Part shown: positions 35,123 through 46,007 of the stretch, in pieces
How positions within the stretch are numbered: position 1 is the stretch's first letter
How the letters are laid out: the number at the start of each line of letters is the position of its first letter
Assembly: GCA_004298905.1 (NCBI GenBank)
Contig: SCTK01000023.1
Coordinates: 1 to 52,423 of the forward strand
Reading direction: 5' to 3'
Length of the DNA: 52,423 bases
DNA from: Burkholderiaceae bacterium
Lineage (GTDB): Bacteria > Pseudomonadota > Gammaproteobacteria > Burkholderiales > Burkholderiaceae_D
Notes under the pieces: model-generated
Seen by the model: only the letters and a program-made list of their open reading frames with translations
Told to the model about the DNA's origin: nothing
Databases searched by the model: none
Translations under genes and position numbers: made by a program

Positions 35123-35273
35123 TTCACCACAGAGAGCACAGAGAACACAGAGAAAAAAGCGGTTGAGTCGTGCCAGCGCAGGCTGGCATCCAGTGTCTTT
35201 GCAACGTCAAGCCGCTAGGTTCCTGCCTGCGCAGGAACGACGGAAAGATTTTCTCTGTGTTCTCTGTGGTGAA
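35123..35273. repeat. Composite inverted repeat between liuA and liuB
   Basis: Outer arms of CACAGAGA type (35123-35156 and 35249-35273) face each other; the left arm carries one extra unit. Between them are two smaller hairpins with a common CTGCGCAGG-like core: TGCCAGC/GCTGGCA at 35171-35188 and TTCCTGC/GCAGGAA at 35220-35237. It looks like one palindromic repeat nested in another, filling the whole liuA-liuB gap. Confidence 0.85.
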
Positions 35274-35277
35274 AGAT

Positions 35278-36459
35278 TTACAAGGTTTCATTAAACAACT
35301 CCCGTCCAATCAGCATGCGTCGTATCTCCGAGGTGCCTGCGCCGATTTCGTACAGCTTGGCGTCGCGCCATAGTCGGCCAGTGGCGTAGTCGTTGGTGTA
35401 ACCGTTGCCGCCGAGAATCTGGATTGCATCGCCCGCCATCGCCGTGGCGCGCTCGGCGCAATACAGAATCGCCGCCGCGCAATCCTTGCGCAAGTGACGG
35501 GCAGAGGTGTTGTTGCGTGTACAGGCATCGAGATTTTTGCCGACCGTGTAACACAGCGCGCGCGATGCTTGCAGTATGGTGTACATATCGGCCAGCTTGG
35601 CCTGAATCAGTTGGAATTCGCCGATGGCCTGACCGAACTGTTTGCGTTCGTGCACATAGGGCAAGACCACATCCATGCACGCCTGCATGATGCCGATGGG
35701 CCCGGCGGCCAGCACGGCGCGCTCGAAATCGAGGCCCGACATCAGTACCTTGACGCCGCCGCCCACCGCACCCAGCACGTTTTCTTTCGGCACTCTGCAA
35801 TCGGTAAACACCAGTTCGCCGGTGTGGCTGCCGCGCATGCCGAGCTTGTCGAGTTTTTGCGCCACTGAAAATCCCGCAAAGTTTTTTTCGACGATGAAGG
35901 CGGTGATGCCGTTTGCTTCTGCTGTTGCATCGGTTTTGGCGTAGACCACCAGCACGTCGGCATCGGGGCCATTGGTGATCCACATCTTGCTGCCGTTCAA
36001 TAGATAGTGATCACCGCGATCATCGGCGCGCAGGCGCATCGACACCACATCGGAACCGGATTCGGTTTCGGACATCGCCAGTGCGCCGATCTGATCACCG
36101 CTGATGAGCGGCGGCAGATATTTCTGCTTTTGCGCCGCATTGCCGTTGCGATGAATCTGGTTGACGCACAGGTTGGAATGCGCGCCATAACTCAAGCCCA
36201 CGCTGGCCGAAGCGCGCGAGATTTCTTCCATCGCCACCATGTGGGCGAGATAGCCCATGTTTGCGCCGCCATAGGCTTCGCTCGCCGTAATGCCCAGCAC
36301 GCCGAGAGCGCCCAGCTTCTGCCACAGATCCATCGGGAACTGATCGTCGCGGTCGATCTGCGCGGCGCGCGGCGCGATTTCCTTGTGCGCGAACTGGCGC
36401 ACGCTGTCGCGCAACGCGTCGATGTCATCGCCAAGAAAGTGATCCAGTCCTGTCAGCAT
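35278..36459 (-). CDS. liuA: Isovaleryl-CoA dehydrogenase
   Basis: A 393-aa FAD flavoenzyme that oxidises isovaleryl-CoA to 3-methylcrotonyl-CoA, passing electrons to ETF. Acyl-CoA dehydrogenase motifs: [74 protein letters not shown] and [19 protein letters not shown]. The match to IVD rather than other family members rests on overall pattern plus the liuBC context. It starts about 30 bases downstream of the ior gene end, same strand. Confidence 0.93.
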   Translation of the reverse strand: MLTGLDHFLGDDIDALRDSVRQFAHKEIAPRAAQIDRDDQFPMDLWQKLGALGVLGITASEAYGGANMGYLAHMVAMEEISRASASVGLSYGAHSNLCVNQIHRNGNAAQKQKYLPPLISGDQIGALAMSETESGSDVVSMRLRADDRGDHYLLNGSKMWITNGPDADVLVVYAKTDATAEANGITAFIVEKNFAGFSVAQKLDKLGMRGSHTGELVFTDCRVPKENVLGAVGGGVKVLMSGLDFERAVLAAGPIGIMQACMDVVLPYVHERKQFGQAIGEFQLIQAKLADMYTILQASRALCYTVGKNLDACTRNNTSARHLRKDCAAAILYCAERATAMAGDAIQILGGNGYTNDYATGRLWRDAKLYEIGAGTSEIRRMLIGRELFNETL

Positions 36460-36489
36460 GGGCGTTTCCGATTCTGTGTGTCTTTGTGG

Positions 36490-39400
36490 TCAAGCCGCTC
36501 TTGAGTGCGTTTTGGGTAGCGGTTCTATCGTGGATGCCGCAACAAACTTGCGTAACAGCACAGCCTCTTTTTCCTGTGCCCGTTGCATCGCTTCTGCCTT
36601 CACCGGCCCAAAGCCGCGAATCTGTTCTGGCAGCCGCGCCAGTTCGATGGCGCAGGCGAGGTTGCTGGCTTGCAGCTCTGCACTGACACGCTGCATCAGC
36701 TGGATATAGTGCGCCAGCAGGGCGCGTTCGCTGCGGCGCTCTTCGCTGCGCGCAAAGATATCGAGCGCGCTGCCGCGCAGGAAGCGCAGCTTGGTCAGCA
36801 CTTTGAAGACTATAAACATCCAGCGACCGAAGGTGAGCTTTTGCGGCCGGCCAGTATTGGGGTCGATGCGCGAAAACAGCGGTGGTGCAAGGTGAAATTC
36901 GAGGTGGTAGTCGCCCTCGAAATCGTGCGCGATTTTTTGTCTGAAATCGGTTTCGGTGTACAGGCGCGCAACTTCATATTCGTCCTTGATCGCCATCAGC
37001 TTGTACAGGTTGGATGCCACCGCCTTGCCAAAGCGCCCATCCAGGCCGAGCGCTTGTTCTTGTGCCGCGCAAGTTTCGACGAAGGTTTTGTACCGCTGCG
37101 CATAGGCGGCGTTCTGGTAGGCCGTCAGTCGTTGCACGCGGTCTTTGACGATAGTCTCCAGCGTGTGCAGGCGGCGCGGCATGAAGTGCACCTGCGTGCT
37201 GGCCGCGCCGCCTGCCGCGCGTTTGACGGCGGCTTGATCGACGGCGGCCTGACGGCCCCAGGCGAGCGCATCCAGGTTCAGTTGCACGCGGGCGCCGTTG
37301 ATGACGATGGCGCGTTCCAGCGTTTCCGGGTGCAGCGGCACCCAGCCTTTTTGCAGGGCATAGCCGAGCATAAACATATTGGTGGCAATCGAATCTTCCA
37401 GCAGCGCGGTGGCCAGCGTGGCGGCGGGTACGGTGTCGTGGGCGCTGCGGCAGGCGGCTTGCAACAGGCCGACGATGTCGTCGAGCGGTGCTTCCCAATC
37501 CGGTTCGTGGATGAAATCACTGGTCGGCATGACATCGCTGTTGATGACGGCGCGGGTCTTGTGCGGTGATAGACGGGTGAGTGTTTCTGGCGTGGCGCAG
37601 ACAATGGCATCGCAGGCCAGCAGCAGATCGGCGTCGCCGTCGGCAATGCGCGCCGCGTGCAGGCTGGCGGTGGTCGGTCCCAGGCGCACGTGCGAGCGCA
37701 CGGCGCCACCTTTTTGTGCCAGCCCGGCCATGTCGAGCAGCAGTGCGCCTTTGCCTTCCAGATGCGCGGCCATGCCGAGGATGGCGCCGATCGTCACCAC
37801 ACCGGTGCCGCCGACGCCGGTGACAAGGATGTTGTAGGGGCGATCCAGCGGCGGTGTGACGACCACGGGGAAATCTTTCGGCGCGGGCGGCGTTTGTTTC
37901 GATTGCGCGGTGTGCTCGCGCAACTGGCCGCCCACCACCGAAACGAAACTGGGGCAGAAGCCCTTGATGCAACTGTAATCCTTGTTGCAGGACGATTGAT
38001 CGATGGCGCGCTTGCGTCCCAGCTCGGTTTCCACCGGCACGATAGAGACGCAGTTCGATTGCTCGCCGCAATCGCCGCAGCCTTCGCACACCTCTTCGTT
38101 GATGACGATGCGGTGGGCGGGGTCGGGATATTTGCCGCGTTTGCGGCGGCGGCGTTTTTCTGCCGCGCAGGTTTGATCGTAGATCAGCACGGTGACGCCG
38201 GGCACTTCGCGCAGATGACGCTGGATGGCATCGAGTTCATCGCGGTGGCGCACTTGCGTTTCCGGCGGGAACATTTCCTCGGCATCGTATTTTTCTGGCG
38301 CGTCGCTGACGATCACTATTTCGCGCACGCCCTCGGCATAGACCTGTTGCGCGACATGCGGCACCGTCAGGATGCCTTCGACTGGTTGGCCGCCGGTCAT
38401 TGCCACCGCATCGTTGAACAGGATCTTGTAGGTGACATTGACCTTGGCGGCCACGGCGGCACGTAGCGCCAGAATACCGGAGTGGAAATAAGTGCCGTCG
38501 CCCAGATTGACGAACATGTGTGGCGTACTAGTGAAGGGGGACTGACCGATCCACGCCACGCCTTCGCCCCCCATCTGGCTGTAGAAACCGGTGCCGCGTT
38601 CCATCCAGATTGCCATGTAGTGACAGCCGATGCCGGCCAGCGCGCGGCTGCCTTCGGGTACGCGGGTGGATGTGTTATGCGGACAGCCGGAGCAATACAC
38701 CGGCATGCGCTGCGTCTTGATCTGATGCTGGCTGACCAGCGTATCGAGGAACTTGCGCCCGGCGTCGATGGCGCGTGCGCGCGCTTCGACATCATCGTGT
38801 TTCTGGTGACGTTGCAGCCGCGCGGCGACGGTGAGCGCAATTTCGGCGGCCGACAATTCGCCGCCTGAAGACAGTAGCGCAACACCTTCATCTGCCGTTT
38901 TGCCGGTGATACGCGGATGCAGCGCGGTGTTGAACAAAATGTCCTTGACCTGCATTTCCAGCACATCGCGTTTTTCTTCCACCACCAGAATCTCGTCCAG
39001 TCCGCGCGCGAATTCCTGCACGATCTGCGGGTCGAGCGGCCAGCTCATGCCAATTTTCAACAGGCGGATGCCGTGGCGCGCAATTTGTGCCTCGTCCAGG
39101 CCGAGCAGGTCGAAGGCTTGCAAGGTGTCGAGGTAGGATTTGCCGGTGGTGATGATGCCCAGCGTCGCCTGCGGCGTGTCGATGACGATGCGGTTGAGCC
39201 GGTTGGCGCGGGCATAGGCGAGGGCGGCGGGCAGTTTGACTTCGTGCAGGCGGCGCTCCTGCTCCAGCGAGACATCGGGCCAGCGCAGACTGACGCCGTC
39301 GGGCGGCAGCGTGAAATCGCTGGGAATGATGATGGTTTGCGCCAGCGGATCGACCTCGAACGAGGCCGTGCTCTCGACTGTATCCGACACGGTTTTGAAG

Positions 39401-39993
39401 CCGACCCAGCAGCCGGAAAAACGCGACAGGGCAAAACCATGCAAACCGAACTCGATGAACTCGCGCACGCCGGAAGGGTTGAGCACCGGCACCATGGCGG
39501 CAATCAGAACGTGCTCACTTTGATGTGGCAGCGTGGAAGATTTGCAGGCGTGATCGTCGCCGCAGACCAGCAGCACGCCGCCGTGTTTCGAGCTGCCCGC
39601 CGCGTTGCCGTGCTTGATCGGATCGATCGCGCGATCCACGCCCGGCCCTTTGCCGTACCACAGCGCAAACACGCCATCGACGGTGGCCTGCGCATCCTGC
39701 GTGACTTGCTGCGTGCCCCAGACGGCCGTCGCGCCCAGCTCTTCGTTGATGCCAGGAGAAAATTTGATGCGGTGCTGTTCCAGATATTTGGCCGCACGCC
39801 AGCATTCCAGATCGACCGAGCCCAGCGGTGAACCGCGATAGCCGGAAACGAAACCCGCCGTATTCAGCCCCGCCGCCTGATCGCGCAGGTGCTGAAACAT
39901 CAGCATGCGAATCAACGCCTGCGTGCCGGTCATGTAAACCCGGCCTGCGGTGACTTGATACTTGTCCTGCAACGAAATTTCGGGTGATCCCAT
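36490..39993 (-). CDS. Indolepyruvate ferredoxin oxidoreductase, fused alpha-beta
   Basis: About 1,167 aa. This TPP- and iron-sulfur-dependent enzyme oxidatively decarboxylates aryl-pyruvates to aryl-acetyl-CoA, reducing ferredoxin or a similar carrier. Residues to about 600 hold the TPP half (FVSGYRGSPLGSVD, QMGGEGVAWIGQSP, NLGDGTYFHSG); a ferredoxin-like Cys cluster follows (VCEGCGDCGEQSNC); the C-terminal half has GVGGTGVVTIGAILGMAAHLEG. I start at ATG 39993 (GGAG five bases upstream) rather than GTG 40008. It may feed acyl-CoAs from aromatic or branched amino acids alongside the liu pathway; true substrate is untested. Confidence 0.93.
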   Translation of the reverse strand: MGSPEISLQDKYQVTAGRVYMTGTQALIRMLMFQHLRDQAAGLNTAGFVSGYRGSPLGSVDLECWRAAKYLEQHRIKFSPGINEELGATAVWGTQQVTQDAQATVDGVFALWYGKGPGVDRAIDPIKHGNAAGSSKHGGVLLVCGDDHACKSSTLPHQSEHVLIAAMVPVLNPSGVREFIEFGLHGFALSRFSGCWVGFKTVSDTVESTASFEVDPLAQTIIIPSDFTLPPDGVSLRWPDVSLEQERRLHEVKLPAALAYARANRLNRIVIDTPQATLGIITTGKSYLDTLQAFDLLGLDEAQIARHGIRLLKIGMSWPLDPQIVQEFARGLDEILVVEEKRDVLEMQVKDILFNTALHPRITGKTADEGVALLSSGGELSAAEIALTVAARLQRHQKHDDVEARARAIDAGRKFLDTLVSQHQIKTQRMPVYCSGCPHNTSTRVPEGSRALAGIGCHYMAIWMERGTGFYSQMGGEGVAWIGQSPFTSTPHMFVNLGDGTYFHSGILALRAAVAAKVNVTYKILFNDAVAMTGGQPVEGILTVPHVAQQVYAEGVREIVIVSDAPEKYDAEEMFPPETQVRHRDELDAIQRHLREVPGVTVLIYDQTCAAEKRRRRKRGKYPDPAHRIVINEEVCEGCGDCGEQSNCVSIVPVETELGRKRAIDQSSCNKDYSCIKGFCPSFVSVVGGQLREHTAQSKQTPPAPKDFPVVVTPPLDRPYNILVTGVGGTGVVTIGAILGMAAHLEGKGALLLDMAGLAQKGGAVRSHVRLGPTTASLHAARIADGDADLLLACDAIVCATPETLTRLSPHKTRAVINSDVMPTSDFIHEPDWEAPLDDIVGLLQAACRSAHDTVPAATLATALLEDSIATNMFMLGYALQKGWVPLHPETLERAIVINGARVQLNLDALAWGRQAAVDQAAVKRAAGGAASTQVHFMPRRLHTLETIVKDRVQRLTAYQNAAYAQRYKTFVETCAAQEQALGLDGRFGKAVASNLYKLMAIKDEYEVARLYTETDFRQKIAHDFEGDYHLEFHLAPPLFSRIDPNTGRPQKLTFGRWMFIVFKVLTKLRFLRGSALDIFARSEERRSERALLAHYIQLMQRVSAELQASNLACAIELARLPEQIRGFGPVKAEAMQRAQEKEAVLLRKFVAASTIEPLPKTHSRAA

Positions 39994-40142
39994 GACGACT
40001 CCGTTCACAGCCCGTGTGGTTCAGTATCGGCATGGAGTGGCGTTTCTGCAATGGTGGCGTCACGCTGCAGGATAAAAAATGTTTATTTCCATTGCCCTGG
40101 AACGGTATGATTGCAGCGCACAACCAGCCAAAGGAGCGCGCC

Positions 40143-40595
40143 ATGTCTGCCTTGTTCGCTTTTCTCCATCACCTCGCTTTTGTTGGTTTGATGGCGGTGC
40201 TGGCACTTGAAATGGTGCTGGTGCGCGACGAATTGAACCTCGAGCGCGCGCGCAAGCTGATGCGTTTCGACCTCGCTTATGGCGTGCTCGCCGGGGTCAT
40301 TTTGATTGTCGGTTTCCTGCGCGTGATCTATTTCGAAAAGGGCTGGGACTACTATCAACACAGCATTCCCTTTCTCATCAAAATGAGCTTGTTTCTGGTC
40401 GTCGGACTGTTGTCGATCATTCCCACCGTGGAATTTTTATCCTGGCGCAAGCTGATTGCCACCGGCCAGGTGCCGGTGCTGAATGCAGACAAAAAACGAC
40501 GCCTGTCGGCCATCATCCACGTCGAATTGCTCGGGCTGAGCCTGATGTTGCTGTGTGCGGCCCTGATGGCGCGGGGTATGGGCCAGATGACCTGA
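40143..40595 (+). CDS. DUF2214-family membrane protein
   Basis: A 150-aa protein with four predicted membrane helices (FAFLHHLAFVGLMAVLALEM, AYGVLAGVILIVGFLRVIYF, LIKMSLFLVVGLLSIIPTVEF, LLGLSLMLLCAALMA). It matches the DUF2214 family, of unknown function. AAGGAG lies nine bases before ATG 40143. It is divergent from the ior gene and stands apart from typA by 220 bases. Confidence 0.82.
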   Translation: MSALFAFLHHLAFVGLMAVLALEMVLVRDELNLERARKLMRFDLAYGVLAGVILIVGFLRVIYFEKGWDYYQHSIPFLIKMSLFLVVGLLSIIPTVEFLSWRKLIATGQVPVLNADKKRRLSAIIHVELLGLSLMLLCAALMARGMGQMT

Positions 40596-40815
40596 TGCTC
40601 GGATGCGTTGACAAGGTTAAAAATAGAAACAGAAATAGAAAAAAACGCTATTGCGACGCACCAAACAAGGGTATCATTGCGGGTTTTCAAATTTCCCCAA
40701 CCAGCGCTGTACCGTTCTGATTTCATTGGCTTTTCGCTGTCTTGCAGTAATCAAGATGGATACAGGCCCAGGCTTTCATTCCTGCATCCCGGCGCTTTAT
40801 TTTTGAGCATTCACT
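40596..40815. other. Intergenic leader upstream of typA
   Basis: 220 bases without a gene. TTGACA at 40608-40613 begins an A-rich stretch, and TATCAT at 40672-40677 is a possible -10, but no well-spaced pair is clear. The typA promoter must lie here or in DUF2214. Confidence 0.3.
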
Positions 40816-42636
40816 ATGTCACGCAGTTTCCGCAATATCGCCATCATCGCGCACGTCGATCATGGCAAAACCACGCTGGTTGATCAATTGCTGCGCCAGT
40901 CCGGCACCTTCCGCGAGAATGAAAAAGTCAACGAGCGGGTGATGGACAGCAACGACCTGGAAAAGGAACGCGGTATCACGATTCTGGCGAAGAACTGCGC
41001 GGTGGAATACGAAGGCACGCACATCAACATCGTCGATACCCCCGGACACGCGGACTTCGGTGGTGAGGTCGAGCGGGTGCTGTCGATGGTCGATAGTGTG
41101 CTGCTGCTGGTCGATGCGGTGGAAGGCCCGATGCCGCAAACGCGCTTCGTGACCAAGAAAGCGCTGGCACTGGGCTTGAAACCCATCGTTGTGGTGAACA
41201 AAATCGACCGCCCTGGTGCGCGTCCCGATTTCGTCATCAACGCCACTTTTGAATTGTTCGACAAACTCGGCGCGACTGAAGAGCAGCTTGATTTCCCCGT
41301 GGTGTATGCCTCGGGCCTGAACGGTTTTGCCGGCATGACCGAAGATGTGCGCGATGGCGATCTGCGTCCGCTGTTTGAAACCATCCTCAAGCATGTACCG
41401 GTGCGTCCTGATGAAAGCGATGCGCCGCTGCAATTGCAAATCTGCTCGCTCGATTACAGCAGCTACGTCGGCAAGATCGGTATCGGCCGTATCAATCGCG
41501 GCCGCATCAAGCCGGGTCAGAACGTGGTGGTCAAGTTTGGTCCCGAAGGCGCGCCGATCACGGGCCGTATCAATCAAGTGTTGAGCTTCCAGGGGCTGGA
41601 ACGTCAATTGGTCGATGAGGCGCAGGCGGGCGACATCGTGCTGATCAACGGTATTGAAGAAATCGGCATTGGTTGCACGATTTGCGACCCCACGGCACAG
41701 GAAGCACTGCCGCTGCTGAAAGTGGATGAGCCGACGTTGACGATGAATTTCATGGTCAATACCTCGCCGCTCGCCGGTCGTGAAGGGAAGTTCGTTACCA
41801 GCCGTCAGCTGCGCGACCGCCTCGACCGTGAGCTGAAAGCCAACGTCGCGTTGCGCGTGAAAGATACCGACGACGACACCATATTTGAAGTGTCGGGCCG
41901 TGGCGAATTGCACCTGACGATTCTGCTGGAAAACATGCGCCGCGAAGGTTACGAAATGGCCGTGTCGCGTCCGCGCGTGGTGTACAAGGATATCGACGGT
42001 GTCCGTTGCGAACCATTCGAGATGGTCAGCATCGACATCGAAGAAGAAAACCAGGGCGCAGTGATGGAAGAAATGGGCCGCCGCAAGGCCGACCTGCAGG
42101 ACATGCAGCCCGATGGTCGCGGTCGTGTGCGGCTGGAATATCGTACCCCGGCACGCAGCCTGATCGGTTTCCATACCGATTTCATGTCGATGACGCGCGG
42201 TACCGGCCTCATCAGCCATGTATTCGACGAATACGCACCGGTGCGTGAAGGCGGTCTCGGTGAGCGTCGCAACGGCGTACTGATTTCGCAGGACGATGGC
42301 GAAGCGGTAGCTTATGCGCTGTGGAAATTGCAGGATCGCGGCCGCATGTTCGTCAGCCACGGCGATGCGCTGTACGAAGGCATGATCATCGGCATTCACT
42401 CGCGCGACAACGATCTGGTGGTCAACCCGATCAAGGGCAAGCAGCTGACCAACGTGCGCGCCTCCGGCACCGATGAAGCCGTACGTCTGGTGCCGCCGAT
42501 TCAGATGAGCCTGGAATATGCGGTTGAATTCATCGCCGACGACGAGCTGGTCGAAATCACTCCAAAAAGTATCCGCCTGCGCAAGCGCCACTTGAAAGAG
42601 CACGAACGCAAGAAGGCTTCGCGCGAAGCGGCTTAA
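40816..42636 (+). CDS. typA: Translational GTPase TypA/BipA
   Basis: A 606-aa ribosome-binding GTPase involved in 50S assembly and stress or low-temperature growth. G motifs are intact: [31 protein letters not shown] and [16 protein letters not shown]-like domains III and V follow ([20 protein letters not shown]) and the BipA-specific C-terminal domain ends in [15 protein letters not shown]. Length matches the family. A 30-bp inverted repeat with a T-run closes the gene. Confidence 0.97.
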   Translation: MSRSFRNIAIIAHVDHGKTTLVDQLLRQSGTFRENEKVNERVMDSNDLEKERGITILAKNCAVEYEGTHINIVDTPGHADFGGEVERVLSMVDSVLLLVDAVEGPMPQTRFVTKKALALGLKPIVVVNKIDRPGARPDFVINATFELFDKLGATEEQLDFPVVYASGLNGFAGMTEDVRDGDLRPLFETILKHVPVRPDESDAPLQLQICSLDYSSYVGKIGIGRINRGRIKPGQNVVVKFGPEGAPITGRINQVLSFQGLERQLVDEAQAGDIVLINGIEEIGIGCTICDPTAQEALPLLKVDEPTLTMNFMVNTSPLAGREGKFVTSRQLRDRLDRELKANVALRVKDTDDDTIFEVSGRGELHLTILLENMRREGYEMAVSRPRVVYKDIDGVRCEPFEMVSIDIEEENQGAVMEEMGRRKADLQDMQPDGRGRVRLEYRTPARSLIGFHTDFMSMTRGTGLISHVFDEYAPVREGGLGERRNGVLISQDDGEAVAYALWKLQDRGRMFVSHGDALYEGMIIGIHSRDNDLVVNPIKGKQLTNVRASGTDEAVRLVPPIQMSLEYAVEFIADDELVEITPKSIRLRKRHLKEHERKKASREAA

Positions 42637-42644
42637 AAAGACTT

Positions 42645-42737
42645 AGCCACAGAGGGCACAGAGAGCACAGAGAAGATCAAGACCACTTCTGGTTTTGACT
42701 TTCTCTGTGTACTCTGTGCCCTCTGTGGCTTTTTTTG
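42645..42737 (+). terminator. 30-bp inverted repeat with T-run after typA
   Basis: Left arm 42645-42674 and right arm 42701-42730 pair at 28 of 30 positions (AGCCACAGAGGGCACAGAG type) around a 26-base loop, followed by seven T. It lies eight bases after the typA stop and ends 14 bases before dusA. It fits a Rho-independent terminator made from a CACAGAGA-family interspersed repeat, related to the one at 35123-35273. Confidence 0.75.
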
Positions 42738-42750
42738 TCCTTGATTTCTC

Positions 42751-43758
42751 ATGAGCAGACGCATATCCGTAGCGCCGATGATGGACTGGACCGACCGGCA
42801 TTGTCGGTTCTTCCATCGCGCGTTGTCGCGTCATGCCTGGCTGTATACCGAGATGGTCACCACCGGCGCGCTATTGCATGGCGATGTGCCACGTCATCTC
42901 GATTTCAGCTCTGAAGAGCACCCGGTCGCGTTGCAGCTCGGCGGCAGCGAGCCGGACGATCTGGCCGCGTGCGCGAAGCTGGCGGCGCAGTGGGGTTATG
43001 ACGAGGTCAATCTGAATTGCGGTTGCCCCTCGGAGCGGGTGCAGCGCGGTGCCTTTGGCGCCTGCCTGATGGCCGAGCCGCAACTGGTGACCGATTGCGT
43101 GAAGGCGATGCGCGATGCGGTGGATCTGCCGATCACCGTCAAACATCGCATCGGTATCGACAAGTCAGAGGACTATGCTTTCGTGCGCGATTTCGTCGGC
43201 ACCGTGGCTCAGGCCGGTTGCACTACCTTCATCGTGCATGCGCGCAATGCCGTGCTCAAGGGCTTGAGCCCGAAGCAGAACCGCGAAGTGCCGCCGCTGA
43301 AATACGAGTTTGCCTATCAGCTCAAAAAGGATTTCCCGGCGCTGGAAATTCTCATTAACGGCGGCATCACCACCTATGAGCAAATCGACACCCATCTGCA
43401 ACACGTCGATGGCGTGATGCTTGGCCGCGAGGCGTACCACAACCCCGGTCTGCTGACGCAGATCGACCGGCGTTACTATGACCCCGCTGCGGCCAATACG
43501 ACGATGGAAGCCATGCTTGAAATCATGGATGTCTACCTGCAAAAAATCACCGCTGCAGGCGAGCCCCCGCGCCATCTGGTACGCCACATGCTGGGTCTGT
43601 TCCATGGCCTGCCCGGTGCGCGCAACTGGCGTCGCATATTGAGCGAAACCGCGCTGCTTGAACAACACGGCGCGCAAGTGTTGCGTCAGGCCTTCGCCGA
43701 AATCTACCATCCGCATCCGCCACTGCGCCCGCGTTCGATCGACTATTCGCAGGAATAG
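42751..43758 (+). CDS. dusA: tRNA-dihydrouridine(20/20a) synthase DusA
   Basis: A 335-aa FMN enzyme that reduces uridine 20/20a in the tRNA D-loop. ISVAPMMDWTDRHCRFFHR is the typical N-terminus; LNCGCPSERVQRGAFGACLM holds the catalytic Cys; HARNAVLKGLSPKQNREVPP is the DusA-type tRNA-binding stretch. Start at ATG 42751, just beyond the typA hairpin repeat. The N-terminal form and this basic stretch favour DusA over DusB or DusC. Confidence 0.95.
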   Translation: MSRRISVAPMMDWTDRHCRFFHRALSRHAWLYTEMVTTGALLHGDVPRHLDFSSEEHPVALQLGGSEPDDLAACAKLAAQWGYDEVNLNCGCPSERVQRGAFGACLMAEPQLVTDCVKAMRDAVDLPITVKHRIGIDKSEDYAFVRDFVGTVAQAGCTTFIVHARNAVLKGLSPKQNREVPPLKYEFAYQLKKDFPALEILINGGITTYEQIDTHLQHVDGVMLGREAYHNPGLLTQIDRRYYDPAAANTTMEAMLEIMDVYLQKITAAGEPPRHLVRHMLGLFHGLPGARNWRRILSETALLEQHGAQVLRQAFAEIYHPHPPLRPRSIDYSQE

Positions 43759-43845
43759 ACCGGTTTTCCAGGGCTATTCCTGCCTTTGCTTCGAGCCAAG
43801 ACCAGCCAGAATTCAGCTCATCCATAATCCATTAGAGCGCGACTG

Positions 43846-44586
43846 ATGGCAAAAATCGTTTGCATCATCGGAAACAAGGGCGGCACGGGTAAAACCACGC
43901 TGTCGCACATGCTCGCTTACGGCATGGGCCTGTTCGGCAAATACACGGTGGCCGTGCTGACCGACGCCGAACGTTTCAAGGTGTCGAAAAACCAGCGCAA
44001 CTATCTGCCCTTCGATGCACGCAAGCCGGAAAATCTGGAAAAGGTGATCGCCAAACTGCACTCGGTGCCCAACTGGTATGGCGTGATCGATGGCGGCGGT
44101 AACCGGCCCGAAATGGATCGCAAACTGGCGGCGTGTTCCGACATCGTGTTACTGCCGTTCCGCGATTCACACGAAGACATCCGCACCGTGATCCAGGATC
44201 TGCAACGTTTCCCAAACGCCTACGCGCTGCCGTCGCAGTGGCCCACCAACCAGTGGCAGCAGGCGGCATCGGCGCGTACGGTCGAGCAGCTTCTGCGTGA
44301 TTACAAGGCTCGGTTGCTGGAACCAGTATTTCAGCTCAGTTCCACCAAGATGTTCTTGCAGGAAGACCTGCCCGAATCCCTCCCCACGCCGCTGAACAAT
44401 GCCTGCCGCGCATTGACGATGCAGGTGATGGAATTGATGGGGATCAGCTTGACTGAAGAAGATTGGCGGCCGGTCAAGCGTCAGCACAACGAATCCACCA
44501 CACCGTCCGCAGAAGAAAGCGACAGTGTGCGTATCACGCCGCAATCATTGCTGGGTTTGCGCCACAGCCACATCGCCTACGCTTAG
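43846..44586 (+). CDS. Orphan ParA-like ATPase
   Basis: A 246-aa SIMIBI-class protein with deviant Walker A IIGNKGGTGKTTLSHML and a Walker-B-like stretch ending in DGGGNRPEMD. Residues 1-170 form the ATPase fold; the tail (about 205-246) is polar and variable. ParA/MinD relatives place plasmids, chromosomes or protein complexes; no parB or partner gene is adjacent and no parS was recognised. The spacing of its motifs differs from chromosomal ParA, so I call it orphan. Role unknown. Confidence 0.8.
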   Translation: MAKIVCIIGNKGGTGKTTLSHMLAYGMGLFGKYTVAVLTDAERFKVSKNQRNYLPFDARKPENLEKVIAKLHSVPNWYGVIDGGGNRPEMDRKLAACSDIVLLPFRDSHEDIRTVIQDLQRFPNAYALPSQWPTNQWQQAASARTVEQLLRDYKARLLEPVFQLSSTKMFLQEDLPESLPTPLNNACRALTMQVMELMGISLTEEDWRPVKRQHNESTTPSAEESDSVRITPQSLLGLRHSHIAYA

Positions 44587-44611
44587 GGATTCCCCTTCGT
44601 GGCGTTTCAAG

Positions 44612-46007
44612 TTACAGAACCTTCCCCGGATTCATGATGCCCAGCGGGTCAAGCGCTTGCTTGATGCTGCGCATCAACCGCAGCGCGGTGGCATCCTTGT
44701 AGTGCGGCAAGGTATCGCGCTTGAGTTGGCCGATGCCATGTTCGGCGCTGATGCTGCCACTGCATTCCGCTACCGTTTTATAGACCACCCGATTTATTTT
44801 TTCCTGCCAGAGCGCAAATGCGGGCACGTCGGTCTTCTTGGGCAGGGCGATGTTGTAGTGCAGGTTGCCATCACCCAGATGCCCGAACACCACCAGTTGC
44901 AGCGGCGTACCCAGCGCGTGCAGCGCTTGTTCGCAACGTTCACAGAACTCTGCCAGCCGCGAGAGCGGCAGGCTGATGTCGTGCTTGATGTTGCGGCCTT
45001 CCAGCGCTTCGGCTTCGGGAATGCGTTCACGCAAGGCCCACAATTGTTGCGCCTGTTGCAGTGAACTGGCGATGATTGCATCCTGTGCGATGCCTTTTTC
45101 CAGCGCAGCAGCAAGCAGTGTATTGAGCACGCTTTGCGCATGCTCTTCCGATTCCAGATCAGACAACTCCAGCAGCACCGCATAGGGTGCGCCCTGCGCA
45201 AAGGGCAGGGGGCGCTGCGTGTGTTTGTTGACCAGACGCAGGCACAGATCGGACATCGCCTCGAAGGTGGTGAGCGCAGCCGCTGCATGAGATTGCGCCA
45301 GGGTCAGCAATTGCAGTGCGTGCGCCAGCGTGTTCACCGACACCAGCGCCGTGGCGGTAGCTTTGGGCAGCGGATACAGTTTGAGCGTGGCGGCGGTAAT
45401 GATGCCCAGCGTGCCTTCGGCGCCGATGAACAGATCGCGCAAATCATAGCCGGTGTTGTCCTTGCGCAAGCCGGTGAGGCCCTGCCAGATTTCGCCTTGC
45501 GCTGTGACAACTTCCAGCCCCAGTGTCAGCTCGCGCGCATTGCCGTAACGCAGCACCGCTGTGCCCCCCGCGTTGGTGGCCAGATTGCCACCGATGGTGC
45601 AGCTGCCCTCGGACGCCAGACTGAGCGGGAACAAGCGTTCCGCCGCGTGGGCCGCTTCTTGTGCTTGCAAGAGGGTGACGCCCGCTTCGACGGTCAGCGT
45701 ATTGTTGAGTGGATCGACGGCGCGGATGCGCTGCAAGCGTCGCAGGCTGAGCACGATCTGCGTACCGCTGGTATCAGGCGTGGCACCGCCGCACAGACCG
45801 GTATTGCCACCCTGCGGCACGATGCCGATGCGTTCTGCCGCGCAGCGCTTGACGATGGCTGCGACTTCTTCCGTAGTGGCAGGCGCGACCACGGCCAGTG
45901 CTTGGCCCGTGTAGCGCTGGCGCCAATCGGTGAGATAGGGTGCGACATCCTGCGGCGCAGTCAGGACATGGTGCGCGCCGATCAGAGAGGCGAGGTCGCT
46001 TAAAAAT

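Noticed and set aside
35123-35273. CACAGAGA units considered as a possible CRISPR array
   Set aside because: Units are too short, lack unique spacers and face each other as an inverted repeat.
40819-42603. A 594-codon minus-strand frame across typA
   Set aside because: It is antisense to typA, whose GTPase motifs are complete.
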